From contig JAHBTE010000001.1 of the NCBI GenBank assembly GCA_019638675.1, forward strand, positions 2,698,605 through 2,762,604: a stretch of DNA of 64,000 bases, in the 5' to 3' direction. The translations under genes were made by a program, and so were the position numbers. This DNA is from Fimbriimonadaceae bacterium. GTDB lineage: Bacteria > Armatimonadota > Fimbriimonadia > Fimbriimonadales > Fimbriimonadaceae. How positions within the stretch are numbered: position 1 is the first letter of the stretch; each line of letters begins with the position of its first letter. A model generated the notes under the pieces. The model did no database searches, was not told the origin of the DNA, and worked only from the letters and a program-made list of their open reading frames with translations. Below, in pieces: positions 43,147-51,955 of this stretch.

Positions 43147-45360
43147 TCAAGGCTTTATTGTCCCGCCGCCGTTACCAAATCCACCGTCGCCCATCATCTG
43201 CATCATCTTGCCAAACGGGGAGGCCTCGAGCTCGGTGATGTCTCCAGCTACTTGTTGCTTCAAGCCGTCCGGTAGGTCGTAGATCGAATACTTTCGATTC
43301 ATATCCGGCTCTTCGATATCCAACAGCTCACCACTAAACCCAAGTGAAGGAGTCAAGAACATAGCAAACTTGAGTTCATTCCGGTAGCCAGCCCGCATAT
43401 TGCGGAAGTAACTGTCCATGTTCCCCATTTCTGCCATGAACGATGGATTTTTGGAGAGCAATCCCCACACAGCAAGTTCCATTCTTCCGAATGGCATATT
43501 CATTTTCATTGCCGAACCGTCTGCACTCACCGCAACCAAATATTGGGTTTTATGAGCCTTCATTGCCAAGCGACCAGCTGGCGGCAAACCGTTGGGAAAT
43601 AGCTCTGTTGGCTCCTCTGTTCCCACTCCGCCGCCTGCTCCCATTGACATCCCCATGCCCATCATGTCTTGCATCATTTTTGAAACTGACATTGGCTCAA
43701 GCGCGGTTTCTGGGTTGACGGCACTAATTTTCCCGTCAGCACCAAAAACAAGCTGCTCTACAACCGTACGAGTGGCTGGCGGCATTTGATTGACCTGCAA
43801 GGGAGTTCCCGTCTTTAGGGAATTGCGATGAGCGCGACTCATTGAGCCGTACAACCTCAAATGGTCAGTTGAAGATGTTTCTCCAAAAATCGACATGAAA
43901 ATCTGAGGGGCAAACATTCGCATGACATTGCTTGCCACAGAATTCTCCGACGCTTTGGGATACTGGTATACGAAATCGGCGATGGGATCAAGTGGCAAAA
44001 ACATCCGGTTTTGGCCCAAAGCCAACATTTGCGTGAGTGCAATTCGGCTGACTCGCTCACTGCGTGTTTTTGCCGGATCCTTAGGAGCGAATACTAACCA
44101 ACCGCCTTCTTCCAATTCAACGACATCGTGAGCCTGCAAAGATTCTCGGAATGCTCCAATTGTTTCGGGGAGTTCTTCTGAAAATTGAAAAATCTCATCT
44201 GGAACAACCGCGACAAGCGGCTTCTTAAGAAGCTTTGCTGTCGCGATCAATCCATCACCCAATTCATACTTCATGGGTTCGTAAAGATCGGGCCGCAGGA
44301 GAATCTCGCGTACTTTTTTCGGCATTGAGAGATTGGCGGCAGAAGGATCAAAGTCTATTCGGAGAGCATCTTTCACCTGTTTCGTTTCTTCTGGCCAATC
44401 AATTTTCAAATCGTCGCCTGGCTTCTCAACTTTCTTAGGCTCTTGTTCTTGGTCGGATGTAGAAGACATAGCTTCAGCCGAAACTGCTACCAACTCGCCG
44501 TAATAACCACCACCGAGATTGGTTGATGTTTGGAGAAGCGTTTTGCCTGTTCTGCCAATAACTTTGGCCGTACAAGTAATTCCTCCGCCGCCAAACATTC
44601 CACGTCGCGAACGGGAAATAACAAGTAACATTTTTGCTGGCGGCTCTTTAATTTCCTCCTGCTTTGGCATCATCCCCATGATCATGTTCATGTATTCGGG
44701 ATCGATACCCATTCCCTCAACATCTCCGCCAAGGGAAGGATCGTTCATAAGCTTTACAGATTCGTTGTGTTGCTTAATCCACTCGGTAACATCTTGCGCG
44801 TTGAAGCGACCTAACGCAACTTGTATCCGGTTTGGGTTACTGCTGAGTACAACTCTTCCGCCAGGTTGCAAACTAGTAAATGTCTGAACTGGGGCGTTTG
44901 CGATTAGTTCGGCAAGGATTTTTTGTTCAAGTTCTGGCTCGTATTCGTACTCTTCGCCATCGTCATCTTTGATAGTGCGTTTTTTGACCGAGTTGAGATA
45001 CGTCTGTCGTGCTTTGATGACTTGCTGGTTATACGCTTGCTGTGAGGTTTGCCACTGCTGATTCCGCATTGTCACATCAGGCAAAATCTGCATTTCGTCG
45101 CCGTTTAGCGCCCAAGTGCTCGCGGTTGCTTTGGCAAGTTGCTTAATAATGTTCTCTGTGCTTTCGCCATTAGAATAGACGACCACAATATCATTTGCCA
45201 CTTCGGGGTGAACGTTGAGCTTCCAGCCAGTTTGAGCCTCTATATCTTTGGCGAGCGTGCTGAGCGTTCCACCATGAAATTCCAAGTTAAGGGCGGGGGT
45301 CTGGAGTGAGCTTAAAGCGGCTGGCCCAAGCGTTGCGAAAACAAAAAGAGATGCTGCCAT
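43147..45360 (-). CDS. Large exported protein with STN-like N-terminus, unknown function
   Basis: 737 residues. Signal peptide (about 1-20). Residues about 24-90 (LNLEFHGGTLSTLAKDIEAQTGWKLNVHPEVANDIVVVYSNG) resemble a secretin/TonB short N-terminal (STN) domain, followed by IIKQLAKATASTWALNGDEMQILP. The remainder is low in known motifs, with an alpha-rich, charged region and very Met/Gly-rich segments (MMQDMMGMGMSMGAGGGVG, FGKMMQMMGDGGFGNGGG). AGAGGAAC at good spacing supports the ATG at 45360. No secretin domain is present, so it may be a periplasmic partner of an envelope machine. Function unknown. Confidence 0.6.
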   Translation of the reverse strand: MAASLFVFATLGPAALSSLQTPALNLEFHGGTLSTLAKDIEAQTGWKLNVHPEVANDIVVVYSNGESTENIIKQLAKATASTWALNGDEMQILPDVTMRNQQWQTSQQAYNQQVIKARQTYLNSVKKRTIKDDDGEEYEYEPELEQKILAELIANAPVQTFTSLQPGGRVVLSSNPNRIQVALGRFNAQDVTEWIKQHNESVKLMNDPSLGGDVEGMGIDPEYMNMIMGMMPKQEEIKEPPAKMLLVISRSRRGMFGGGGITCTAKVIGRTGKTLLQTSTNLGGGYYGELVAVSAEAMSSTSDQEQEPKKVEKPGDDLKIDWPEETKQVKDALRIDFDPSAANLSMPKKVREILLRPDLYEPMKYELGDGLIATAKLLKKPLVAVVPDEIFQFSEELPETIGAFRESLQAHDVVELEEGGWLVFAPKDPAKTRSERVSRIALTQMLALGQNRMFLPLDPIADFVYQYPKASENSVASNVMRMFAPQIFMSIFGETSSTDHLRLYGSMSRAHRNSLKTGTPLQVNQMPPATRTVVEQLVFGADGKISAVNPETALEPMSVSKMMQDMMGMGMSMGAGGGVGTEEPTELFPNGLPPAGRLAMKAHKTQYLVAVSADGSAMKMNMPFGRMELAVWGLLSKNPSFMAEMGNMDSYFRNMRAGYRNELKFAMFLTPSLGFSGELLDIEEPDMNRKYSIYDLPDGLKQQVAGDITELEASPFGKMMQMMGDGGFGNGGGTIKP

Positions 45361-45461
45361 CAGAGTTCCTCTGACTTTACAACGGAATTGGTGCGCAATA
45401 GGTTCTCGTTTCGGGATTTTGTTTCAAAATAGATGTCAATAGGCCACCGCATTTAAGGGTC

Positions 45462-45467
45462 TAAACT
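45462..45467 (+). promoter_or_regulatory. Putative leaderless -10 box (TAAACT) for the ABM gene
   Basis: TAAACT, seven bases before the ATG at 45475, no Shine-Dalgarno. Same hexamer and spacing as for lgt and hsp20. Confidence 0.45.
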
Positions 45468-45474
45468 TGCTGGC

Positions 45475-45771
45475 ATGGTCGTTTTGGTTGCCCATGTCCA
45501 CGCGAAATCCGAATTCTTGAACGAGTATCTCACTGAGTGCAATGCCATGCTGGCGCCTTCGCGAGCCGAAGAAGCGTGTATCACTTACGATTTTTTCAGC
45601 AAGCCCGATGATCCAAATTACATTGTATTTGTCGAAGAGTGGACAACCGCAAAAGGATTAGAGGATCACTTTGCTATGCCCCACTTCAAACGGTTTGTTG
45701 AAGTGACTGGCCCATACGTTGAAGAAGTGAAAATTCGCACATACGAAGTCTCGTCATTCAACGACTTATAG
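45475..45771 (+). CDS. Antibiotic biosynthesis monooxygenase (ABM) domain protein
   Basis: 98 residues, a single ferredoxin-like ABM domain: VVLVAHVHAKSEFLNEYLTECNAMLAPSRAEEACITYDFFSKPDDPNYIVFVEEWTTAKGLEDHFAMPHFKRF shows the strand, helix and EEW...H...PHF pattern of YgiN-type putative quinol monooxygenases. These dimeric cofactor-free enzymes act on quinols or related aromatics. The true substrate is unknown. It stands alone. A weak inverted repeat follows the stop at 45776-45799. Confidence 0.82.
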   Translation: MVVLVAHVHAKSEFLNEYLTECNAMLAPSRAEEACITYDFFSKPDDPNYIVFVEEWTTAKGLEDHFAMPHFKRFVEVTGPYVEEVKIRTYEVSSFNDL

Positions 45772-45991
45772 GCATATTCCCTCGCAGAACTGCGGGAATC
45801 AGACCAGAAATCTACCGGGATTGCGACCAAAAACAAACTTTGGCACGCGCACCTGTTGTACAGTATCAATCAACCCAGGCCGGGGGATGAGCAACGTAAT
45901 CCAAGTTCATGTTGCTTTTAGGAGAGGACACAAATTGCTCAGATCCCGGCAAACTAAATTTCTTAGTCTGCAAAAACCGTGCCAATCCTAA

Positions 45992-46222
45992 TTAAGCTGG
46001 TTGCTGACGGCTCACAACAACGTAAACATCATTGCCCATCACACTAGATTTGCGGATAAAAAACGCCGCTTTTTCTCCAACTGTATTGGCGTAATGCGCA
46101 TCTGCGTCGTCAAAAATAAGAGTTCCTAATCCTGGAAGCTTGATTGAACCTTGAACCGTAGGCTTGCCGAGTTCAGCCCAAGTAAAGAAATATTTATCGC
46201 CCACCACTGGTTCAATCGCCAT
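45992..46222 (-). CDS. Small hypothetical protein (76 aa)
   Basis: Unrecognised. From the ATG at 46222 (MAIEPVVGDKYFFTWAELGKPTVQGSIKLPGLGTLIFDD) it is a small beta-rich domain; the frame is open 12 codons further upstream. It reads in the same direction as the DUF5684-like gene and lies 47 bp downstream of it, so the two may be co-transcribed. The 220 bp that follow its stop, up to the ABM gene, hold no recognised gene. Confidence 0.45.
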   Translation of the reverse strand: MAIEPVVGDKYFFTWAELGKPTVQGSIKLPGLGTLIFDDADAHYANTVGEKAAFFIRKSSVMGNDVYVVVSRQQPA

Positions 46223-46269
46223 GCCCAGCAGAATACCTGCCAGGCATGGCAGTGTCACAAGGCCTTTAC

Positions 46270-46626
46270 TTAATCAGTAAAGGCGATGATCAACGGGGAA
46301 ATGAGCCACATACATGGGATTACCATGAGGGCACCCCAGATTTCTTTGCCGCCCCTTTCTTTACCGACATGGAACCACATGTATGGCAAGATCAGCCAAC
46401 CTACACATGGAACCAACGAAATCAGCCAGAGCCAGGGGTTCTGTTTCGCAATCTTAGCCGTGAGAATCAGGTTTAAAATTGGTATGAATCCCCACCAGCC
46501 ATCGGGGATATTTTCCTTCTTGGCAATGGTCATCAGGGCAAAGCCCATGATGAGATAACTGATTAGACTTCCGAACTGAACAAACATCATGTTCTGCGAA
46601 AGTTGCTGAGCGAGTTGTTGATCCAT
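46270..46626 (-). CDS. DUF5684-like small membrane protein
   Basis: 118 residues from the ATG at 46626 with three or four hydrophobic segments. WWGFIPILNLILTAKIAKQNPWLWLISLVPCVGWLILPYMWF is the pattern of DUF5684 (WxxxIPxYNxxxxxxIxxxPxWxxxxxxIPxxxxx), a family of small multi-pass proteins of unknown role. A short N-terminal soluble part (MDQQLAQQLSQNM) precedes the first helix. Located between a small hypothetical gene and the histidine kinase, all in the same direction. Confidence 0.7.
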   Translation of the reverse strand: MDQQLAQQLSQNMMFVQFGSLISYLIMGFALMTIAKKENIPDGWWGFIPILNLILTAKIAKQNPWLWLISLVPCVGWLILPYMWFHVGKERGGKEIWGALMVIPCMWLISPLIIAFTD

Positions 46627-46673
46627 TAATCCCAATACGGATAGGGATCAAAAATGGATTCTCATTTCCGAAA

Positions 46674-48014
46674 TTACTTCCGGGCATTTGCCAGCTTTGG
46701 CTCAACACCAGCTGAATCCTTCGCCGGTTCCTCTGGGAAATCGACCTCAAACGTAGAACCCTCGCCAAGCCGGCTGTTGATAGAAAGTTTCGCCCCGTGT
46801 GCGGAAGCTAGTTCCACAATAACCTTGGTGCCAAGGCCACTGCCGCCGCTTGTATCCCAGTTGGACTTCGCGCTACCACCCAGAATTTGGCGGATCGTAC
46901 CGGGCGACATTCCTGGGCCAGAATCTATGATCTGCATCACATGGTGCCCCGCCGCGTAGCGGTATTTCACAGTCACGCTTCCAAAGGTTGCATCTTGCTT
47001 GCCGGAATTTTCGGCGAGCCATTCATCTGGGATGGTTTCGTGAACTGCCTTAATCGCGTTCCCGACAAGGTTTTCGACAATTCGGATGACGTAGAGATCA
47101 TCAAAAGCGAACTGGGGAGCGCCCGACTGAAGGTCGTAAATGATGCGGGTGTAGTTCCGTCGTGCGTTTGTCTCCATGTATTCGGCAGCTTCACGAACGA
47201 CAGTTCCAAAATCCCGAACCTTTTTGACGGGAACAAGGGGCTTCCCTGCGGCAAGATCGTTAATCAGTTTTGCGTAGCGGTAAACCCGTTCGCTGTAAGG
47301 TGCAAAAACGTCTTGGTAGGTGCCTTCCAGCATTTCCAAGTAGAAGCATGCGTCGCTTTTCACGCCAGCTTCGTTGAGAGTTTCGCGCAAGCCTCTCAGG
47401 TTGCGTTCAAAGTCGGGAAGAAATGTAACAAGCACACCAGCCTTGTTGGCAAGGTCGTGAGCGGCGCGGCCCATCCCCTCAAGTGCTGCAACTTTGGTGC
47501 TGCGCTCAAGCATTCGGGAATTACTGATCGCAAGCGTGGCAACGTCGCTGATCGTGTCCAAAACTGCCTCGTCCGTATCATCAAACGGCCCGTGAATCTT
47601 GTTGACGAGTTGAACAACCCCGATTGGTTTGAGACCAGAAATCTGGAGAGGAACAGTGATCATGTTGTTCACCGTTAATCCGGTTCGGCGGACAATCGCT
47701 CGGCGGTGAGGGTCTCCTTCTGTGCCGTACTCGTTGATCATGGATTTACCAGTCTGGAAAACTTCCCCGGCAACTCCGTAATCATCAGGAATATCAAGCC
47801 GCTCTAGCTTTCGCTCGATTTCTTCCGGCAAAACATGAAGAAACTTCAGAGTCTTCGTTGATGGCTCGTGAATATAGATTGATCCGCCCGACGAACCGAC
47901 CGCTTCGACGCAAATTCGTAGCACCTCGCGTAACACCACATTGGTGTCCGCGGTCGATGCTAGTTTTTGGGTTGCCATGTGGACGGCATCCAGGAGTCGA
48001 GCTAGTTCGGCCAT
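46674..48014 (-). CDS. GAF-domain histidine kinase
   Basis: 446 residues, soluble. Residues about 20-170 are a GAF domain (DTNVVLREVLRICVEAVGSSGGSIYIHEPSTKTL...PLQISGLKPIGVVQLVNK); about 185-215 contain the candidate phospho-acceptor His in ALEGMGRAAHDLANKAGVL; about 300-430 form the HATPase domain with NLVGNAIKAVH (N box), IIDSGPGMSP (G1) and GGSGLGTKVIVELA (G2). The H-box resembles that of HDLxN-type kinases. No receiver partner is adjacent. ATG at 48014 chosen; a TTG four codons upstream is possible. Confidence 0.85.
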   Translation of the reverse strand: MAELARLLDAVHMATQKLASTADTNVVLREVLRICVEAVGSSGGSIYIHEPSTKTLKFLHVLPEEIERKLERLDIPDDYGVAGEVFQTGKSMINEYGTEGDPHRRAIVRRTGLTVNNMITVPLQISGLKPIGVVQLVNKIHGPFDDTDEAVLDTISDVATLAISNSRMLERSTKVAALEGMGRAAHDLANKAGVLVTFLPDFERNLRGLRETLNEAGVKSDACFYLEMLEGTYQDVFAPYSERVYRYAKLINDLAAGKPLVPVKKVRDFGTVVREAAEYMETNARRNYTRIIYDLQSGAPQFAFDDLYVIRIVENLVGNAIKAVHETIPDEWLAENSGKQDATFGSVTVKYRYAAGHHVMQIIDSGPGMSPGTIRQILGGSAKSNWDTSGGSGLGTKVIVELASAHGAKLSINSRLGEGSTFEVDFPEEPAKDSAGVEPKLANARK

Positions 48015-48106
48015 GCGTGCATACAACGGTTTTTAGTCCAGAGGGGACTTTAGTCCTTTATTTTAACGTATTTTTTGGCGGGAGAGTTTCCTTCAAAACC
48101 CAAAAA

Positions 48107-48952
48107 TCACTGGTTTTCTTGAAAATTCTCGATTTTTTCTGAATCTTCTTGCGGTGCTTCCTCAATAGGTGCAGGTTTTCGCAAAATAACTAACAGGGCA
48201 ATGCCTCCGCCAATAGCAATCAACAGGCTCGCCACTTGACCATTAGTTAGCGGCCCGACGAACGTATCTGCCTGGCGGAACGGCTCCGTGATCACTCTCA
48301 AAAGCCCGTATACCGTTACGAATAATGCGGATAAGACACCTTTGCGTTCGGCCCAAGATTTTTGCCCGGCCCAGACTAGGAATCCCGCTAGCGCAAAGTG
48401 CGTGATCATTTCGTAGATGGTGCTGGGATGACGCGGCACTCCATCCCGGGCATCTGGGAAGATCACTCCCCAATTCGCGTTGGTCGGCACTCCCCAAAGC
48501 TCTCCGTTGATGAAGTTGGCAATCCTACCAATGCCAAGCCCTAGCGCAGCAGGGACTGTGACGACATCCCCCAACTTGGCAAACGACATTTGTTTTCGCT
48601 TGGAATAAATCAAGAGAACCAAAATCACTCCGGCAAGTCCGCCGAAAAACGCCATTCCCCCTTGGTTGAATTTAAAATAATAAAGGGGATCTTTCATCCA
48701 GATTGAAAGATTCTGTAAACAGTAACCCAAGCGACCACCCAAAACAACTCCGGCGATCAGCCACATCATCAAGCCTTCGAGGTCGTTTTCTTTTAGCTCC
48801 CCCAACTTGCCCGCGCGAATTGCTTTTTTGAGAGTTTGGAAGCCGAGGATAAAACCGATCACATAAGCAAGCCCGTACCATCGCGGGCCGATATCTGTTC
48901 CGAACAAATGGACTCGAAAAATATAAGGCGACAAGTTGTGAGTCCAGATCAT
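48107..48952 (-). CDS. lgt: Prolipoprotein diacylglyceryl transferase
   Basis: Attaches diacylglycerol to the lipobox Cys of prolipoproteins in the inner membrane. Seven hydrophobic segments. IGPRWYGLAYVIGFILGF (start), GGRLGYCLQN, NQGGMAFFGGLAG, GIGRIANFINGELWGVPT (the Lgt signature GRIxNFINGELxG) and HPSTIYEMITHF are conserved. 281 residues. The C-terminal tail after about 260 is acidic. TAAACT lies seven bases upstream of the ATG. Divergent from hsp20-lon across 74 bp. Confidence 0.95.
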   Translation of the reverse strand: MIWTHNLSPYIFRVHLFGTDIGPRWYGLAYVIGFILGFQTLKKAIRAGKLGELKENDLEGLMMWLIAGVVLGGRLGYCLQNLSIWMKDPLYYFKFNQGGMAFFGGLAGVILVLLIYSKRKQMSFAKLGDVVTVPAALGLGIGRIANFINGELWGVPTNANWGVIFPDARDGVPRHPSTIYEMITHFALAGFLVWAGQKSWAERKGVLSALFVTVYGLLRVITEPFRQADTFVGPLTNGQVASLLIAIGGGIALLVILRKPAPIEEAPQEDSEKIENFQENQ

Positions 48953-48959
48953 CGTTGCT

Positions 48960-48965
48960 AGTTTA
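48960..48965 (-). promoter_or_regulatory. Putative leaderless -10 box (TAAACT) for lgt
   Basis: TAAACT on the minus strand, seven bases before the lgt ATG at 48952, with no Shine-Dalgarno. Confidence 0.5.
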
Positions 48966-49013
48966 GCTACTTGTTAAGTCCTGATTACGGCCCAACCTAC
49001 TCGCGACCACCAG

Positions 49014-49019
49014 TAAACT
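49014..49019 (+). promoter_or_regulatory. Putative leaderless -10 box (TAAACT) for hsp20-lon
   Basis: TAAACT, seven bases before the ATG at 49027. The spacer to lgt is thus bounded by the same hexamer on both strands. No CIRCE-like inverted repeat was seen. Confidence 0.5.
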
Positions 49020-49026
49020 AAAATCT

Positions 49027-49476
49027 ATGCCCCGTCGCGAAGTTGACGAATGGATTCTGGAACTTGATACATCTTTTTCCAGCCGAGAGGTTGGTCTGCC
49101 TAAAATCGCGCGTCAGCGAGGATGGATGCCACATATTGACCTGCTGGAAGCCCCTACCCATTTGCTCATCCGCGCAGAACTCGCGGGAGTTGTGGCAAAC
49201 CAGATTCATTTGACGCTGAATCAAAGTCGTCATTCATTGGTTCTCCGCGGGGAACGACCTGACGACCTTTCTTCGCGACCAGAAAGGTATCAGGCGCACC
49301 TTTTAGAGATAGACGAAGGGGCGTTTTTCCGCGAAGTAGTGCTTCCACAAGGTTCGTATAACTTTAAACAAATGTCCGCCGGATTCAAAAACGGGATTCT
49401 AACAATCATCATCCCTAAACAAGATCAAGACGACGTAGTTCTTGTCGTAGAACAAATCACTCTTAAACGACTCTAA
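49027..49476 (+). CDS. Small heat-shock protein, Hsp20/alpha-crystallin family
   Basis: 149 residues with the alpha-crystallin domain at about 35-140: GWMPHIDLLEAPTHLLIRAELAGV (the PxxDxxExxxxxxIxxxLPGV start), LVLRGERPDD, and FFREVVLPQGSYNFKQMSAGFKNGILTIIIPK (FxRxxxLPxxVxxxxxxAxxxNGxLxIxxPK). Holdase chaperone for misfolded proteins. Coupled by TAATG to lon, which places a holdase and an unfolding protease in one operon; a heat or proteotoxic-stress role is a reasonable inference. Confidence 0.92.
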   Translation: MPRREVDEWILELDTSFSSREVGLPKIARQRGWMPHIDLLEAPTHLLIRAELAGVVANQIHLTLNQSRHSLVLRGERPDDLSSRPERYQAHLLEIDEGAFFREVVLPQGSYNFKQMSAGFKNGILTIIIPKQDQDDVVLVVEQITLKRL

Positions 49477-51908
49477 TGCCAGATTCTCAGCTTACTAATG
49501 AAGACGAAATGATTGATGCGGTGATTGAAACCGTAACGATTCACGACCAGGCTGGTGATCCAGAAGAAAAACCCGAAATTCCTTCGGAGCTCAATATTCT
49601 CCCCTTACGTGACAGCGTCATTTTTCCGATGCTGATTGCTCCGCTGAGTGTTGGCAGACCAAATTCGATCAAGCTTATTGACGACAGCGTTGTGAGTTCA
49701 CAGCGGATTATTGGGATGGTTGCCCAGCGCGATCCTGAGGTGGACGATCCGAACTTTGAGCAAGTTTACGACATCGGTTGCGCGGTGATCGTTCGCACTT
49801 TGATGAAAGGTACCGATGCTGTGCGGATGATCGTGCAAGGGTCGGCTCGATTCCGAATTACAAGTGCGATCACCACCGAGCCTTATCTTCGCGCGAACGT
49901 TGAAGTTCTGGCAGATGAACCAGTTCCAGATGAATTAGCTGAAGAAGCAGAAGCCCTGCGGCGATCCGTCGCCGCACTTTTTGAGCAGGCGGTTCGGCTT
50001 TCTCCCAACATGCCAGAAGACTTGGCGTCTCTCACTCAATCAGTGACCGAACCCAACGTAATGGCCGACTTGATTGCTGCTCATATCCCTTTTTCTGTTC
50101 AAGATAAGCAGTCAATCTTAGAAACTACTGACGTCATTGAGCGATTACGAAAGCTGTTGCAAATGCTCGGTCGAGAGGTCAGGGTGCTTGAACTCACATC
50201 CAAAGTTCACGGCGAAGTGACGGCCGAACTCTCACGCAACCAGCGCGAATATTATCTGCGCGAACAACTTAAAGCTATCCAGCGAGAGCTTGGTGAAACG
50301 GACGATTACAGTGAGGATCTAGAAGAACTCCGGGATTCGATTGAAGAGGCCGATATGCCAGAAGAAGCCCAAAAAGCGGCTTACAAAGAAATGGATCGGC
50401 TCCAGCGCATCAGCCCTGGCTCTCCCGAGTACACGGTCGCCCGCACCTATATCGAAACGATGGCGGCAATCCCTTGGTCGAAATCAACCGAAGACCGACT
50501 TGACCTAGATGAAGTCCGGGCTGTGCTTGACCGCGAACATTCTGGGCTAGATAAGATCAAAGATCGGATTCTTGAATTCCTTGCTGTTCGGATTGTCAAA
50601 ACCGATAGCCCGCCTCGCCAGCCGATCCTCTGCTTTTATGGCCCGCCGGGGGTTGGAAAAACTTCGCTGGGGAAATCTATTGCCGATGCGATGGGACGCA
50701 ACTTTGTCCGGCTATCGCTAGGTGGGGTTCGCGACGAAGCGGAAATCCGTGGTCACAGGCGCACATACATTGGCTCACTGCCCGGGCAGATCGTACAGAG
50801 TCTCAAACGAGCTGGTTCTAACAACCCGCTATTCGTGCTTGACGAAATTGACAAACTCGGCAACGACTTCCGGGGCGACCCGGCTTCGGCAATGCTTGAG
50901 GTTCTTGACCCACAGCAGAACAACGCTTTTCGCGACCATTACTTAGATGTTCCGATTGATCTGAGCAAGGTGTTCTTCATCACCACGGCAAACCGGCTTG
51001 ATACGATTCCGCCAGCTCTCCGCGACCGAATGGAAATCATCGAGCTAGGCGGCTACACCGAGGATGAAAAGTTTGATATCGCCACTCATCACCTCGTGAA
51101 TCGGCAACTGGAAGAACACGGCCTTAAGTTAAGTAAGTTGGAGTTCAAACCCGAAGCACTACGTTATCTGATTCGGCATTACACGCGCGAAGCGGGCGTG
51201 CGAAATCTTGAACGCGAAATTGGCTCGGTCGTTCGCAAAGCTACGGTTGAGTTTGCTAAGGGGCGAAAAGCCAAGATTACAGTCACCAAAGCTTGGGTTC
51301 AAAAAGCACTGGGCGCACCACGTTACACCACCGATATCGTTGCGGAACGCAAACTCGTCCCCGGGGTTGCGGTTGGACTCGCCTGGACACCGGTTGGAGG
51401 CGAAATCCTGTTTATTGAATCCAGCCTTTATCTCGGTAAGGGCTTAACCGTCACCGGGCAACTGGGTGATGTGATGAAGGAATCGGTCACAGCCGCGCTT
51501 TCCTATATCCGAGCCCACGCAAAGCAACTTCATATAGAGTCAAGTGTGTTTGAAAATAACCAAATACACGTTCATGTTCCGGCGGGGGCAGTTCCCAAAG
51601 ATGGCCCATCGGCTGGGATCACAATGCTCACGGCCCTGGTCAGTCTGCTGACTGGTCGCCCGTGCGTCGAGCGTTTAGCGATGACGGGAGAGTTAACTCT
51701 GACGGGCCAGGTCCTTCCGATTGGTGGCGTGAAAGAGAAAATCTTGGCGGCGTTCCGTAGCGGAGTCAACACTGTGATTCTGCCGATGGAAAACAAAAAG
51801 GACTACATGGAAGATGTGCCAGAGGACATCCGTTCTCAACTTTCAGCGCACTTTGTGACTCAGGCGGGCCAGGTTCTCAAGCTTGCGTTACAGCCGGTTG
51901 TAAAATAA
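49476..51908 (+). CDS. lon: ATP-dependent protease Lon (type LonA)
   Basis: 810 residues. N-terminal substrate domain (about 40-235, beginning LNILPLRDSVIFPMLIAPLSVGR), coiled-coil region, AAA+ module with Walker A GPPGVGKTSLGKSIA (about 389), Walker B FVLDEIDK and the sensor region, and C-terminal serine protease with catalytic Ser in PKDGPSAGI (about 711) and Lys in GGVKEKILAA (about 753). A sheddable N-terminal Glu/Asp-rich stretch precedes the LON domain. Hexameric, cytoplasmic; degrades misfolded and regulatory proteins. One-base overlap with the Hsp20 stop. Confidence 0.96.
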   Translation: MPDSQLTNEDEMIDAVIETVTIHDQAGDPEEKPEIPSELNILPLRDSVIFPMLIAPLSVGRPNSIKLIDDSVVSSQRIIGMVAQRDPEVDDPNFEQVYDIGCAVIVRTLMKGTDAVRMIVQGSARFRITSAITTEPYLRANVEVLADEPVPDELAEEAEALRRSVAALFEQAVRLSPNMPEDLASLTQSVTEPNVMADLIAAHIPFSVQDKQSILETTDVIERLRKLLQMLGREVRVLELTSKVHGEVTAELSRNQREYYLREQLKAIQRELGETDDYSEDLEELRDSIEEADMPEEAQKAAYKEMDRLQRISPGSPEYTVARTYIETMAAIPWSKSTEDRLDLDEVRAVLDREHSGLDKIKDRILEFLAVRIVKTDSPPRQPILCFYGPPGVGKTSLGKSIADAMGRNFVRLSLGGVRDEAEIRGHRRTYIGSLPGQIVQSLKRAGSNNPLFVLDEIDKLGNDFRGDPASAMLEVLDPQQNNAFRDHYLDVPIDLSKVFFITTANRLDTIPPALRDRMEIIELGGYTEDEKFDIATHHLVNRQLEEHGLKLSKLEFKPEALRYLIRHYTREAGVRNLEREIGSVVRKATVEFAKGRKAKITVTKAWVQKALGAPRYTTDIVAERKLVPGVAVGLAWTPVGGEILFIESSLYLGKGLTVTGQLGDVMKESVTAALSYIRAHAKQLHIESSVFENNQIHVHVPAGAVPKDGPSAGITMLTALVSLLTGRPCVERLAMTGELTLTGQVLPIGGVKEKILAAFRSGVNTVILPMENKKDYMEDVPEDIRSQLSAHFVTQAGQVLKLALQPVVK

Positions 51909-51920
51909 GAAGTCTCAGAA

Positions 51921-51955
51921 GCTACGTCTACTCATTCGTGCCCAGCTGACGTAGC
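51921..51955. terminator. Possible terminator hairpin between lon and the convergent gene
   Basis: GCTACGTC / GACGTAGC, a perfect 8-bp stem with a 19-nt loop, overlapping the end of the convergent gene. A T-rich stretch follows at about 51958-51975 on the plus strand, but the long loop makes it a weak terminator. Confidence 0.35.

Noticed and set aside
45776-45799. Terminator after the ABM gene
   Set aside because: The stem can form only with a 2-4 nt loop and a bulge, and no T-run follows.
46887-47678. 263-codon plus-strand frame inside the histidine kinase
   Set aside because: Antisense shadow of a well-supported kinase, no recognisable domain.
48953-49026. CIRCE or other heat-shock operator before hsp20-lon
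   Set aside because: No inverted repeat of the TTAGCACTC type or other palindrome is present in the spacer.
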